From NCBI GenBank assembly GCA_030636745.1, contig DAOVWH010000037.1:1-15107 (forward strand): 15,107 nt of DNA, in the 5' to 3' direction. The position numbers and the translations under genes were made by a program. The stretch is from UBA1672 sp023140905. Lineage in GTDB: Bacteria; Pseudomonadota; Alphaproteobacteria; Micavibrionales; Micavibrionaceae. A model generated the notes under the pieces. That model was given only the letters and a program-made list of their open reading frames with translations. It ran no database searches and was not told the DNA's origin. Numbering within the stretch: the stretch's first letter is position 1; each line of letters starts with the position of its first letter. This document shows, in pieces, positions 1 to 7,290 of the stretch.

Positions 1-1470
1 ATGAGCGCGGTATGTAACATCTGAAAGCAGGCCGTGTACGGCATGTCCCATTTCATGGAAAAGTGTTGTGACATCACCGTGGATAAGAAGTGATGGTTTC
101 GAATCTGTAGGTTTGGTAAAGTTGCACACAATAGCTACAACAGGGCGTTCAATATGTCCTCGGAATAGCCCTTGATTACGATAAGTTGTCATCCATGCAC
201 CTTTGTTTTTACCGGTGCGTGGGTGAAAGTCACCGTATAACGTGCCGATAAAGCTATTGTTTTTCGTGTCATAGACTTCGAAAACTTTTACATCTTTATG
301 CCAAACAGGGTAACTGCCATCAGTTACGGGTTTGAATGTCAGATTAAAAAGCTTGCTGAAATGGTTGAAACAGCCCTCCAGAACTTTATCAAGTTGAAGG
401 TAAGGGCGGAAATCTTCCGATGTAAAATCAAACAGCTTTTGTTTTAGCTTTTCTGCATAATATCCAATGTCCCAAGGCTTGAGGTCATCTAAACCATGTT
501 CATCTTTTGCATATGCTTTAAGCGTGTCTAAATCTTTTTGAGCAGCGGGCTTATATACGCGTTTTAGCTTGTCGAGAAATGTCCCCACAGTTTGAGGAGT
601 TTTGGCCATGCGCTCTTCAAGAACGTAATGGGCATGTGTCTCAAAGCCTAGTAATTCTGCGTTTTCTTTACGAAGAGAAACGATGCGTTTTATATTTTCT
701 GAATTATCATATTCACCATTCCATGCACGTGATGAAAACGCACGCCAGATTTTCTCACGAAGTCTCCGGTTATCTGCATATTGCAAAAAAGGGCCAAAGC
801 TGGGGTAGTCCAGCGTAAAAAGCCATTTGCCGTCATAGCCTTTTTCTTTTGCAGCGTGAGCGGCAGATTCTTTTGCACTATCGGGTAGACCGGAAAGATC
901 ATTTTTATCTTCTATGACCAGTTCAAATTCTTCTGCTGCTTTTACAGTGTTTTGCATGAAAGCTGGAGAAAGGATCGAAAGTTCTTGGGAAACTTCTCTC
1001 AGGCGAGTCTTTTTGTTTTCTTCCAGTAAAGCACCATTACGGACAAATCCACGATATGTATCATCTAATAAAGTGTATTCTTCGACATCTAAGTTCAGTC
1101 CTTCACGTTGATCGTAAACCGCCTTAATGCGGGCAAAAAGAACTTCATCAAGTGTAACGTCATTGGAAAAAGCAGCGTTTATCGGGCCAATCTGTGTAGC
1201 GAGTTCGTGGAGATCGTCACCTCCCATTGCATAGAGTTGGCTATAGAAAACAGAAGCGGCCTGATCTAAATCCTCTGATGCTGTTTCCAGAGCAATAATT
1301 GTGTTTTCAAATGTAGGAGCGTCAGGATTGTTCTTGATTGAGTCAATATTAATGCGGGCGCGTTTTATGCCTTTTTCAATCGCAGGCAAATAGTGTCCGG
1401 TTTTTATTTTATCAAATGGTGGTGCTTGATTAGCAATGGATGATTTTTCAAGAAGGGGATTGTTGCTCAT
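1..1470 (-). CDS. dcp: M3-family zinc oligopeptidase (peptidyl-dipeptidase Dcp-like), C-terminus cut by the window edge
   Basis: Reading the minus strand from ATG at 1470-1468 gives an open frame of 490 codons that leaves the window still open. It carries HEMGH at residues 472-476 (bases 43-57), followed by AVHGLLSDVTYRAH. This is the M3 metallopeptidase zinc site; E. coli Dcp has HEFGH at nearly the same position (470-474). The start is supported by AGGA six bases upstream. No signal peptide is visible, so a cytoplasmic enzyme removing dipeptides from peptide C-termini is expected. The third zinc ligand, a Glu about 25 residues further on, lies outside the window, as do roughly the last 190 residues of a normal-length protein. 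It is divergently transcribed from the MnmC genes across 45 bp. Membership of M3 is firm. Dcp rather than oligopeptidase A is favoured by the GLLSDV-Y context but is not certain. Confidence 0.88.
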   Translation of the reverse strand, partial: MSNNPLLEKSSIANQAPPFDKIKTGHYLPAIEKGIKRARINIDSIKNNPDAPTFENTIIALETASEDLDQAASVFYSQLYAMGGDDLHELATQIGPINAAFSNDVTLDEVLFARIKAVYDQREGLNLDVEEYTLLDDTYRGFVRNGALLEENKKTRLREVSQELSILSPAFMQNTVKAAEEFELVIEDKNDLSGLPDSAKESAAHAAKEKGYDGKWLFTLDYPSFGPFLQYADNRRLREKIWRAFSSRAWNGEYDNSENIKRIVSLRKENAELLGFETHAHYVLEERMAKTPQTVGTFLDKLKRVYKPAAQKDLDTLKAYAKDEHGLDDLKPWDIGYYAEKLKQKLFDFTSEDFRPYLQLDKVLEGCFNHFSKLFNLTFKPVTDGSYPVWHKDVKVFEVYDTKNNSFIGTLYGDFHPRTGKNKGAWMTTYRNQGLFRGHIERPVVAIVCNFTKPTDSKPSLLIHGDVTTLFHEMGHAVHGLLSDVTYRAH

Positions 1471-1515
1471 GATTTTCCTGTACCTATATAAAACTTCTGT
1501 CTATATAAAGGTAAA
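1471..1515. promoter_or_regulatory. Short divergent promoter region with a 9-bp direct repeat
   Basis: Only 45 bp separate the start codons of the peptidase (minus) and the MnmC methyltransferase (plus). The element CTATATAAA occurs twice, at 1484-1492 and 1501-1509, 17 bp apart. Either copy could supply an AT-rich -10 element. AAAGG at 1507-1511 serves as the plus-strand ribosome binding site. Promoter assignment is inference from position and base composition. Confidence 0.35.
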
Positions 1516-2199
1516 ATGATAGATGTGCCAAGATCTAAACAATTTAATGATGTTTATTTTTCCCCGCAAGATGGATTAGCGGAAACACGTCATGTGTTTT
1601 TAGCCGGAAATGAATTACCTGAATTTTGGAGAGGGTCTGAGAACTTTACTATTTGTGAAACGGGATTTGGAACGGGGCTGAATTTTCTAGCGGCGTTGAA
1701 ATTGTGGAAGGAAGAACCACAGTATGAACGCCCTAAAGAGCTGCATTTTATTTCTTTTGAAAAATATCCGTTATCAGGCGCGGAGATTAAACAATATTTA
1801 TCTCATTGGCAGGAATTAGAAGAAGAGCTTGAGGAGTTGCTTGCAGTTTATCCTGATGCGTTAGATCACGGGCAGTGTTATGTTTTGGATGTTATAGACG
1901 GTGTTCGGCTTAGTTTGATTATTGGTGACGTGAATGAGGAAATGCCGAAACTGGAGGATGGTTCTTTGGTGGATTGCTGGTTTTTGGATGGATTTAAACC
2001 ATCAAGCAATCCTGATATGTGGAGTGAAACCGTTTTTTCTAATATGGCTCGGTTGAGCGTTGCGGGGGCACATTTTGCGACATTTACAGTGGCTGGATTT
2101 GTTCGCCGTGGATTAGGAGAACAAGGTTTTGAGGTGCGTAAAGTCTCTGGTTTTGGCCGCAAGCGGGAAATGAGTGTTGGTACGTATAACAATATGTGA
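1516..2199 (+). CDS. mnmD: tRNA mnm5(s2)U34 methyltransferase, stand-alone MnmC N-terminal half (MnmD-type)
   Basis: The 227-residue protein aligns by eye along its length with the N-terminal methyltransferase domain of E. coli MnmC. Shared blocks are FNDVYFSPQDGLAETRHVFL (10-29), the SAM-binding ETGFGTGLNF (48-57), LHFISFEKYPL (76-86), DCWFLDGFKPSSNPDMW (153-169), ATFTVAGFVRRGL (188-200) and FGRKREM (213-219). By family knowledge it transfers a methyl group from S-adenosylmethionine to nm5(s2)U at the wobble position of tRNAs, giving mnm5(s2)U. The protein stops soon after the domain end, and the oxidoreductase half follows as a separate gene after 10 nt in another frame. The ATG has AAAGG five bases upstream. 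The symbol mnmD is used for free-standing versions in other bacteria. Confidence 0.93.
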   Translation: MIDVPRSKQFNDVYFSPQDGLAETRHVFLAGNELPEFWRGSENFTICETGFGTGLNFLAALKLWKEEPQYERPKELHFISFEKYPLSGAEIKQYLSHWQELEEELEELLAVYPDALDHGQCYVLDVIDGVRLSLIIGDVNEEMPKLEDGSLVDCWFLDGFKPSSNPDMWSETVFSNMARLSVAGAHFATFTVAGFVRRGLGEQGFEVRKVSGFGRKREMSVGTYNNM

Positions 2200-2209
2200 G
2201 ATTTAAAAT

Positions 2210-3259
2210 ATGACAAAACGAGTTAATATTATTGGTGGAGGCATTGCCGGTTGTGCTCTGGCTTATATGATTAAGCAAGAGGGCGGGGAACCTGTAATTT
2301 ATGAAGCCGCATCATCTTTATATGGGAAAGGACAAGAACCTGAGCATGATTGCAGTACCTATAATCCACGTTATTCAGCGCAATGGGACGAGAATGCCCA
2401 ATATTTCTCTATGGGGTATTTTGAGGCCTTGCGCTTGTTTGAAGAATTTGGAGGAGACGGATTTAACTGGAATCAATGTGGAACGTTGCAGCTTATAGCC
2501 AATGAAAGAAAAGCGCGTCGTTATCCTAAAACAGTGGCAAGTTGGGGTGCTCATGGTTGGTCTGAAGAGGATATGCGTTTTGTTAGCGCAAAAGAAGCTT
2601 CGGATATTGCCGGATTGGATGTCGAGACGGATTGCATGTATTTGGGACGGGCTGGTGTTATTTCTCCGTGGCGACTTTGTTCCAAGCTAATCAATGGGGT
2701 GGAGGTAAAGCTTAATCAATGGGTTGAAGACGTTTCTGCTTTGGAAGGGGATGCTACTGTTCTAGCGTGTGGCACTAAAGTTACGTCGTTTAAGGAGGCT
2801 GCGCATTTGCCAATTAGTGGCGTACGCGGGCAAGTGACATTTATACGGGAAACGGATGTTTCTTCTAAAGTTAAAACAACGATTAATTATGGAGGGCATA
2901 TCTCTCCGGCACTTGATGGTGTGCATTATATCGGAGCTACGTTTCAGCCTTGGCTAAAGCACACGGATATTTTACCTGAAGATGATGTACATAATATCCG
3001 TAATATGTGCGAACGCTTTCCTGCTTTGGCCGATAAGTATGAGCTTGTTTGTAGTCGAGCAGGGGTGCGTACTGCTGCTAAAGACCACTTTCCTATCATT
3101 GGCCAATTATCTGACCGAGTCTATATTTCCACTGCTCACGGGTCGCATGGAGTTATTAGTGCGCTTTCATCGGCCATGATTTTGGCCAAAAGTATTGTTA
3201 GAAATGAGGACGTTATATCGAAGGATGTATTAAAGATAATGTCTCCTGAGCGGTTTTAA
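2210..3259 (+). CDS. mnmC: FAD-dependent cmnm5(s2)U34 oxidoreductase, stand-alone MnmC C-terminal half
   Basis: This 349-residue DAO-type flavoprotein matches the C-terminal domain of MnmC, which removes the carboxymethyl group from cmnm5(s2)U34 before the methyltransferase acts. The FAD dinucleotide motif GGGIAG is at residues 9-14. Further matches are GVISPWRL (149-156), GVRGQVTF (204-211), HISPALDGVHYIGATF (230-245), AGVRTAAKDHFPIIG (284-298), HGSHG (310-314) and a C-terminal MSPERF. Its ATG lies 10 nt after the methyltransferase stop and in a different frame. The upstream SD is poor (GTGAG around 2196-2200), so translational coupling is likely. One oddity is that the GASGN-type motif seen in E. 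coli MnmC shortly after the first strand-helix-strand is not recognisable; the segment reads GKGQEPEHDCSTYNPRYS (39-56). Family assignment is strong; retained activity is not proven. Confidence 0.9.
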   Translation: MTKRVNIIGGGIAGCALAYMIKQEGGEPVIYEAASSLYGKGQEPEHDCSTYNPRYSAQWDENAQYFSMGYFEALRLFEEFGGDGFNWNQCGTLQLIANERKARRYPKTVASWGAHGWSEEDMRFVSAKEASDIAGLDVETDCMYLGRAGVISPWRLCSKLINGVEVKLNQWVEDVSALEGDATVLACGTKVTSFKEAAHLPISGVRGQVTFIRETDVSSKVKTTINYGGHISPALDGVHYIGATFQPWLKHTDILPEDDVHNIRNMCERFPALADKYELVCSRAGVRTAAKDHFPIIGQLSDRVYISTAHGSHGVISALSSAMILAKSIVRNEDVISKDVLKIMSPERF

Positions 3260-3277
3260 AAGTCGTGAATTCTTTGT

Positions 3278-3293
3278 TTATTCTTATTTTAAC
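3278..3293 (+). promoter_or_regulatory. Possible CtrA-type box upstream of the pilin gene
   Basis: The sequence reads TTAT, seven bases, then TTAAC. This is one mismatch from the alphaproteobacterial CtrA consensus TTAA-N7-TTAAC. It ends 79 bp before the Flp pilin start. TTAACA (3289-3294) can be read as a -35, with TAGTCT (3311-3316) as a -10 after 16 bp. Caulobacter pilA, the equivalent pilin gene, is known to be CtrA-activated. The site itself is only a sequence match. Confidence 0.35.
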
Positions 3294-3372
3294 AGCGGTA
3301 GAATCCATGCTAGTCTTTACCTGGTATGAATTATTTCTTTGTGGAAAAAAATAGAAGAAGGGCAAAATAAAT

Positions 3373-3564
3373 ATGGGTTATCATATGAGAAGAATATGCT
3401 CACGGTTCTTATGTTATGGACGAGAGGAAAACGCTGCAACAGCTATTGAATATGGTATGCTCATTGCTTTAATTGCTATTGCGGTTATGGTAACGGTCTT
3501 GGCTATTGGTGGCAAACTAGAAGTTTTTCTGAATGAAATACATACTTATATTTCTTCAGTTTAG
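3373..3564 (+). CDS. flp: Flp-family type IVb pilin prepilin
   Basis: The 63-residue protein has the Flp/Fap architecture: a short basic leader, then ATAIEYGMLIALIAIAVMVTV (starting at residue 22), a hydrophobic helix carrying the invariant Glu-Tyr pair (E26, Y27), and a short tail. Such subunits are cleaved by a TadV/CpaA prepilin peptidase and assembled by the Tad secretion machinery into adhesive fibres. The expected cleavage is between A21 and A22. Most Flp prepilins have Gly at -1, but here it is Ala. The ATG at 3373 is preceded by a purine-rich AGAAGAAGGG about 10 nt upstream; the in-frame ATG at 3385 is an alternative start that keeps the processing site. No other tad genes are in the window, so the assembly machinery must be elsewhere or this is an orphan pilin. 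Confidence 0.88.
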   Translation: MGYHMRRICSRFLCYGREENAATAIEYGMLIALIAIAVMVTVLAIGGKLEVFLNEIHTYISSV

Positions 3565-3665
3565 GAAGAAATTATGAAACAATGATGAAACTATTATATA
3601 TTGACTTTCTTTGGAAATAGACGTTCTTTGAAAAATAATTAGAATTTTTAAAATTAGGGTATGGA

Positions 3666-4739
3666 ATGTCTGCTTTTTTAGCTCCTGTTATAGCGTTTTT
3701 GTTTGTTGTTTTATTGATTATGCCCCTGCGTAAGCTTGCGCGTTTTTCAGGCATTGTTGATGAGCCGGGAGGACGAAAACGACATCAAAAAGCGATTCCT
3801 CCGATTGGTGGGATTATCATTTTTTCAGTATTTATGCTTTTGGGCGTTTTTTCGGATATCGTTGATTTGCAGAAATATTGGGCACTTTATGTTGGTCTGA
3901 TTATTTTGCTGGTTTCAGGTGCAATTGATGATCAGTCTTCTTTGCCAGCCATTTTAAAACTTATTTTGCAATTATCTGCGGCCAGCGTAATCGTCTTTTG
4001 TGGAGATGTGCAAGCGGCGTATTTGGGTGATCTCTTCGGTTTTGGCGTGGTGTGGACAGGGTTCCTATCATATCCTTTTACATTGATAGCAGTCGTGTTG
4101 CTTATTAATGCTATAAACTTGACCGATGGTATAGATGGCTTGGCCGGTGGGATATCAACAGTATTTTTGGCGTTTTTTACGTTGGCTGCAATCAATGCCG
4201 GTTGGTATAATCAAGCGCAAGTCTTAAGTCTGTTAATAGCCTCTATTCTTGGTTTCCTTATTTTTAACATGCGTAATCCGTGGCGTCGTAAAGCAAGCTT
4301 ATTTTTAGGTGATGCTGGAAGCACGTCTTTAGGACTTGTTATTGCCTGGTTTGCTGTGCATCTGGCCGAAGGGCCAAGTACACCACTGGAGCCTATTGTT
4401 GTAGCCTGGATTATAGGTTTCCCGGTATTTGATACATGTGCGCAATTTTATCGCCGCCTTTGTAATGGACAAGACCCATTTTCCCCGGATCGCAAGCATT
4501 TCCACCACCATTTTATTAATGCAGGAATTCCAGTTTGTTATGCTACTCCGTTTATTATGCTTATCATCGCATTGATGGGGGGGATTGGTTATGGGGCGTA
4601 CGCGCTGGGCGTTCCTGAGATCGTGTTAACGTTAGGCTGGATTATGTTGTTTATTCTACATATTTTCATGTCTCAAAGACCGGCACGTTATGTTTATATT
4701 TTGCGTAAATGTTTTGCACCTTTTATTTCTTGTCGCTAG
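3666..4739 (+). CDS. WecA/MraY-family undecaprenyl-phosphate sugar-1-phosphate transferase
   Basis: This 357-residue polytopic membrane protein has the polyprenyl-phosphate N-acetylhexosamine-1-phosphate transferase motifs in order. They are RKRHQKAIPPIGG (37-49) on the first cytoplasmic loop, IDD (87-89), NAINLTDGIDGLAGG (148-162), FLGDAGS (213-219) and the histidine-rich loop DRKHFHHHF (275-283). Roughly ten hydrophobic segments separate these loops. Enzymes of this family move a sugar phosphate from a UDP-sugar to the lipid carrier, the first step in O-antigen, enterobacterial-common-antigen or other surface-glycan synthesis. The HxHH-type loop and overall pattern fit WecA better than MraY. 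Which sugar is used cannot be read from the sequence. After DD the sequence is QSSL, without the further Asp present in E. coli WecA (DDRFD). The start is preceded by TAGGG and TGGA. No other glycan genes flank it. Confidence 0.88.
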   Translation: MSAFLAPVIAFLFVVLLIMPLRKLARFSGIVDEPGGRKRHQKAIPPIGGIIIFSVFMLLGVFSDIVDLQKYWALYVGLIILLVSGAIDDQSSLPAILKLILQLSAASVIVFCGDVQAAYLGDLFGFGVVWTGFLSYPFTLIAVVLLINAINLTDGIDGLAGGISTVFLAFFTLAAINAGWYNQAQVLSLLIASILGFLIFNMRNPWRRKASLFLGDAGSTSLGLVIAWFAVHLAEGPSTPLEPIVVAWIIGFPVFDTCAQFYRRLCNGQDPFSPDRKHFHHHFINAGIPVCYATPFIMLIIALMGGIGYGAYALGVPEIVLTLGWIMLFILHIFMSQRPARYVYILRKCFAPFISCR

Positions 4740-4784
4740 GATAGCAGACATACAATAGTTTCATTTAAGAATAGTACTAATATT

Positions 4785-6128
4785 ATGCCAAGAGCTATGC
4801 CACGCAGTTTTATTCACATGACTATTTTATCATATATATTTTCAAAGGTTGTGCGCCTGTCACGTGTAGCTGTATTGGGATTTTTCTGCTTGAGCTTAGG
4901 CGGGTGTGTGGAAGGCGTTGATTTACCTGAATTTATTACAAATATAGGAGATATCAAAAGCACTAAAAACGGCAGAAAAAACCAAGTAAACGCACAGAAA
5001 GATCAACCCGAAAGCAAAGATAAGCAACAGGAATACTCGTCTAATTCCCGTCAAATGCGTTCTTCTCATACAAGTTCTTCTAATACAAAAAGCAGGTCGA
5101 ATAGTGAAGCTTTGCTTAAGGTTAACGGGAACTGGAATATTGTTGTTGAGCAAGACAGGAGCATGGATCCGACGCAAGCACATTTGAAAGCACGTGAAAG
5201 AGTTAATGTTAAACGGCGCAATAATGATAAGGAGCTTAGTGCTCATTTCGAGCCGGATGCAAAGAGTGGAGAAGACAGAAAAATGCGCGTATTACGCGTA
5301 AAGCATGGGGATGATGGGAAGGATGGTAATCTGGATCAGTTTTATATAGTGGAAAGCTCTGTTGTTAAACCGTCTCATACGATTGCCGGAAGTGATTTGT
5401 TACAAAAAATAAAGGCATTATTTGGCGAGGATGATGCGGGTAGTAAAAGCATAAAAGAGAGCTCAAAAGATTCTAGTTTTGCGCAGAGTCAGAATTATGA
5501 GGTTGCCCCATTTTCAAAACTAAAAGCAAAAGGAGATGCAAGAGGAGGGGAAGAACGCCGTATTCGTACAGTAAATGGTGTTGTTATTCCACCATCATTG
5601 CCGGAACGGAGAATAAAAAAGCAAAGAGTGGAAAAGTGTTCCAAAAAAGCAAATTCGTCAAAATGTATTATTATTCCACGGCGCAAACCTGTGAGGGCTG
5701 AAAACTCGAATAGCATGGTTATCCCGCATATTAAGCCCCGTATAATGGCGGAAGTGTCGAGTGAAGAGAAGATAAACAATGTGACAATACAAGCGAAATA
5801 TGCGCAAGTTGTGAAAGTTCGGACCGGGTTACATAAAGGAAGAACAAGATTGGTGATCGAAGTAACAGACCCGGTAAAATACAAGGTTGCATTAGACCAT
5901 GTGCGCAATGTGCTATGTATAAAAATTGAGAACACACATTGGACAATAGCACCGCAAAAGCGCTTTGATAAGAGTGCTTTATTAGGGACTTATATTGCTC
6001 GTGAACAAAGCGATAGAAGCGTGCTGTTTGAAGTGCGTTTGAAGAAAGAAAGCAAAATTCTTAACACAATGCTTTTACGCCCTAGTCTTTCGTCGGCTCA
6101 TCGTATTGTGATTGACATGAAAGATTGA
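4785..6128 (+). CDS. Lipoprotein with long low-complexity region and C-terminal AMIN-like domain
   Basis: This 447-residue protein starts with a basic and hydrophobic signal segment ending in LSLGGC, so Cys41 is the likely lipidated residue. Residues ~55-335 are polar, rich in Ser, Lys, Arg and Asn, and probably disordered. They contain three loose repeats of a (V/I)IP-x-x-x-P-x-R type at about 267-276, 296-304 and 312-319. The C-terminal ~110 residues (from about 338) read VVKVRTGLHKGRTRLVIEV, then DPVKYKV, then LCIKIENTHW. This resembles the AMIN domain that anchors AmiC-type amidases and other periplasmic proteins to septal peptidoglycan. No amidase or other catalytic domain follows. A structural or targeting role at the outer membrane/cell wall is inferred. 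Starts at 4797 (with AAGAG just upstream) or 4818 would also leave a signal peptide. The AMIN call is from pattern only. Confidence 0.65.
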   Translation: MPRAMPRSFIHMTILSYIFSKVVRLSRVAVLGFFCLSLGGCVEGVDLPEFITNIGDIKSTKNGRKNQVNAQKDQPESKDKQQEYSSNSRQMRSSHTSSSNTKSRSNSEALLKVNGNWNIVVEQDRSMDPTQAHLKARERVNVKRRNNDKELSAHFEPDAKSGEDRKMRVLRVKHGDDGKDGNLDQFYIVESSVVKPSHTIAGSDLLQKIKALFGEDDAGSKSIKESSKDSSFAQSQNYEVAPFSKLKAKGDARGGEERRIRTVNGVVIPPSLPERRIKKQRVEKCSKKANSSKCIIIPRRKPVRAENSNSMVIPHIKPRIMAEVSSEEKINNVTIQAKYAQVVKVRTGLHKGRTRLVIEVTDPVKYKVALDHVRNVLCIKIENTHWTIAPQKRFDKSALLGTYIAREQSDRSVLFEVRLKKESKILNTMLLRPSLSSAHRIVIDMKD

Positions 6129-6243
6129 TGATTTTTTCGTCGGCTTGTCTGTTTGAATAAATTTCGAAGGGCAAAGGACGGCACTTTCGTATTATCAGTA
6201 TTACTAAATTGATGATTACTGAATTTATGAAAGGATAATCGAG

Positions 6244-6600
6244 ATGAAAAAACTATTGATGTTATCGGCTTTAGCAATGGTAGCTGCTATGCCAGTGGCT
6301 ATGGCTGAGGGTTTTGGGGGTGGCCATGAAGGTGGTAAAGGGCTAAGAGGTTCTGGTGGTAAAGGACAACAAATGCTTGTGATGATGTTTAAAAGACATG
6401 ATATGAATAATGATGGTATTATCACAAAAGGCGAATTTTTGACGGTTGCGGAAAAGCGTTTTGTGCAAGTGGATGCTGACAATAATGGCGAAGTTACGAA
6501 AGAAGAAGCCAAAAATCACGCTGAAGAAATAAAGAAAAAAGTGATGGAAAGAAAGCAAAATGGGAATTCTTCTGAGCCATCAACAGCACCGGCTGATTAA
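6244..6600 (+). CDS. Secreted EF-hand calcium-binding protein
   Basis: The 118-residue protein has a clear Sec signal peptide with cleavage after AMA (residue 21), a Gly-rich stretch (23-41) and two canonical EF-hand loops. Loop 1 is DMNNDGIITKGE (53-64); loop 2 is DADNNGEVTKEE (77-88). Both have acidic or Asn ligands at positions 1, 3 and 5, and Glu at position 12. A charged helix and a Ser/Pro tail follow. Calcium binding in the periplasm is therefore well supported; what it does with calcium is unknown. AAGGA lies eight bases before the ATG. The ECF sigma gene begins only 33 bp downstream with no terminator visible between, so the two may be co-transcribed. The 115 bp upstream (6129-6243) holds a weak 6-bp inverted repeat, TCAGTA/TACTGA, at 6195-6222. 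Confidence 0.85.
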   Translation: MKKLLMLSALAMVAAMPVAMAEGFGGGHEGGKGLRGSGGKGQQMLVMMFKRHDMNNDGIITKGEFLTVAEKRFVQVDADNNGEVTKEEAKNHAEEIKKKVMERKQNGNSSEPSTAPAD

Positions 6601-6633
6601 TAAAATTGCAAAGTATTCGTCATATTTTGCTGA

Positions 6634-7290
6634 ATGACAGGGAATAACTTTGTGCGTTTAAATTCCTTAGATTTAGAAATGTTATCCGATAAAGACCTTA
6701 TGATTCGCGTGCAAAAAGCGGATCATGAGGCTTTTGCTGTATTGGTTAACCGACACAGTAAAATGTTTTATGGCGCGGCGTATCGTATGTGTCCTTGTGC
6801 TAATGAAGCGGAGGACATTGTTCAAGAGGCTTTTTTGAAATTATGGGCGCGTCCACAGATCTGGGATGCTAATAAAGGTGCAAAGTTCACAACATGGTTT
6901 TACAGGGTTGTTACAAATCTGGCGATTGATAACATACGCAAGAAGAAAAATACGAAGGGTTCAGACAGTCTGGACAGTATTATGGATAAGACACCGGGGC
7001 AGGATGAAGCTTTGGAAGAAGCGCAAAAACAGCTGATTTTGGAGGCGGCTATGGAGGAATTGCCGGAGCGTCAGAAGGTGGCTTTGAATTTGTGTTTTTA
7101 TGAGGAGTTAAGCAATAAAGATGCAGCACAGGTGATGGATGTTAATGTAAAGGCTCTGGAGTCGTTGTTGATGCGCGCTAAACGTGGATTGAAAGATGTA
7201 TTGATGCGTCAAGGTGTATTGATAGATACCGGGAAGATAGAAAATCAAGATTGCAATGAAACAGAGAAAGGGCGGCATTATGGGGCATGA
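6634..7290 (+). CDS. ECF-type RNA polymerase sigma factor
   Basis: This is a two-domain sigma-70 family protein of ECF size. Region 2 spans about residues 20-105, with DIVQEAFLKLW at 61-71 and FTTWFYRVVTNLAIDNIRKKK at 85-105. Region 4 spans about 130-192, with LPERQKVALNLCFYEELSN and the helix-turn-helix through AQVMDVNVKALESLLMRAKR. It directs RNA polymerase to a specific promoter set when released by its anti-sigma factor. The next gene overlaps its 3' end and encodes a plausible membrane anti-sigma, followed by a metal-sensor-family protein; this resembles CnrH/CnrY/CnrX. The start is uncertain: ATG at 6634 lacks a good SD, whereas GTG at 6652 has CAGGGA eight bases upstream and would drop only six residues. 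Its target promoters are unknown, and no obvious autoregulated ECF promoter was identified. Confidence 0.9.
   Translation: MTGNNFVRLNSLDLEMLSDKDLMIRVQKADHEAFAVLVNRHSKMFYGAAYRMCPCANEAEDIVQEAFLKLWARPQIWDANKGAKFTTWFYRVVTNLAIDNIRKKKNTKGSDSLDSIMDKTPGQDEALEEAQKQLILEAAMEELPERQKVALNLCFYEELSNKDAAQVMDVNVKALESLLMRAKRGLKDVLMRQGVLIDTGKIENQDCNETEKGRHYGA

Noticed and set aside
3601..3635. TTGACT followed by a CTTTGAAAA stretch resembling an rRNA leader boxA
   Set aside because: No rRNA or tRNA follows, there is no matching -10 at a normal distance, and the sequence leads straight into a transferase gene. It is probably chance in AT-rich DNA.
5495..5935. 146-codon open frame on the minus strand
   Set aside because: It lies wholly within the AMIN-type lipoprotein gene, has no sensible ribosome site, and its sequence has no domain character. 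It is an antisense shadow.
6195..6222. TCAGTA/TACTGA inverted repeat before the EF-hand gene
   Set aside because: The arms are only six bases with a 16-nt loop and no matching flanks. It is too weak to call an operator.
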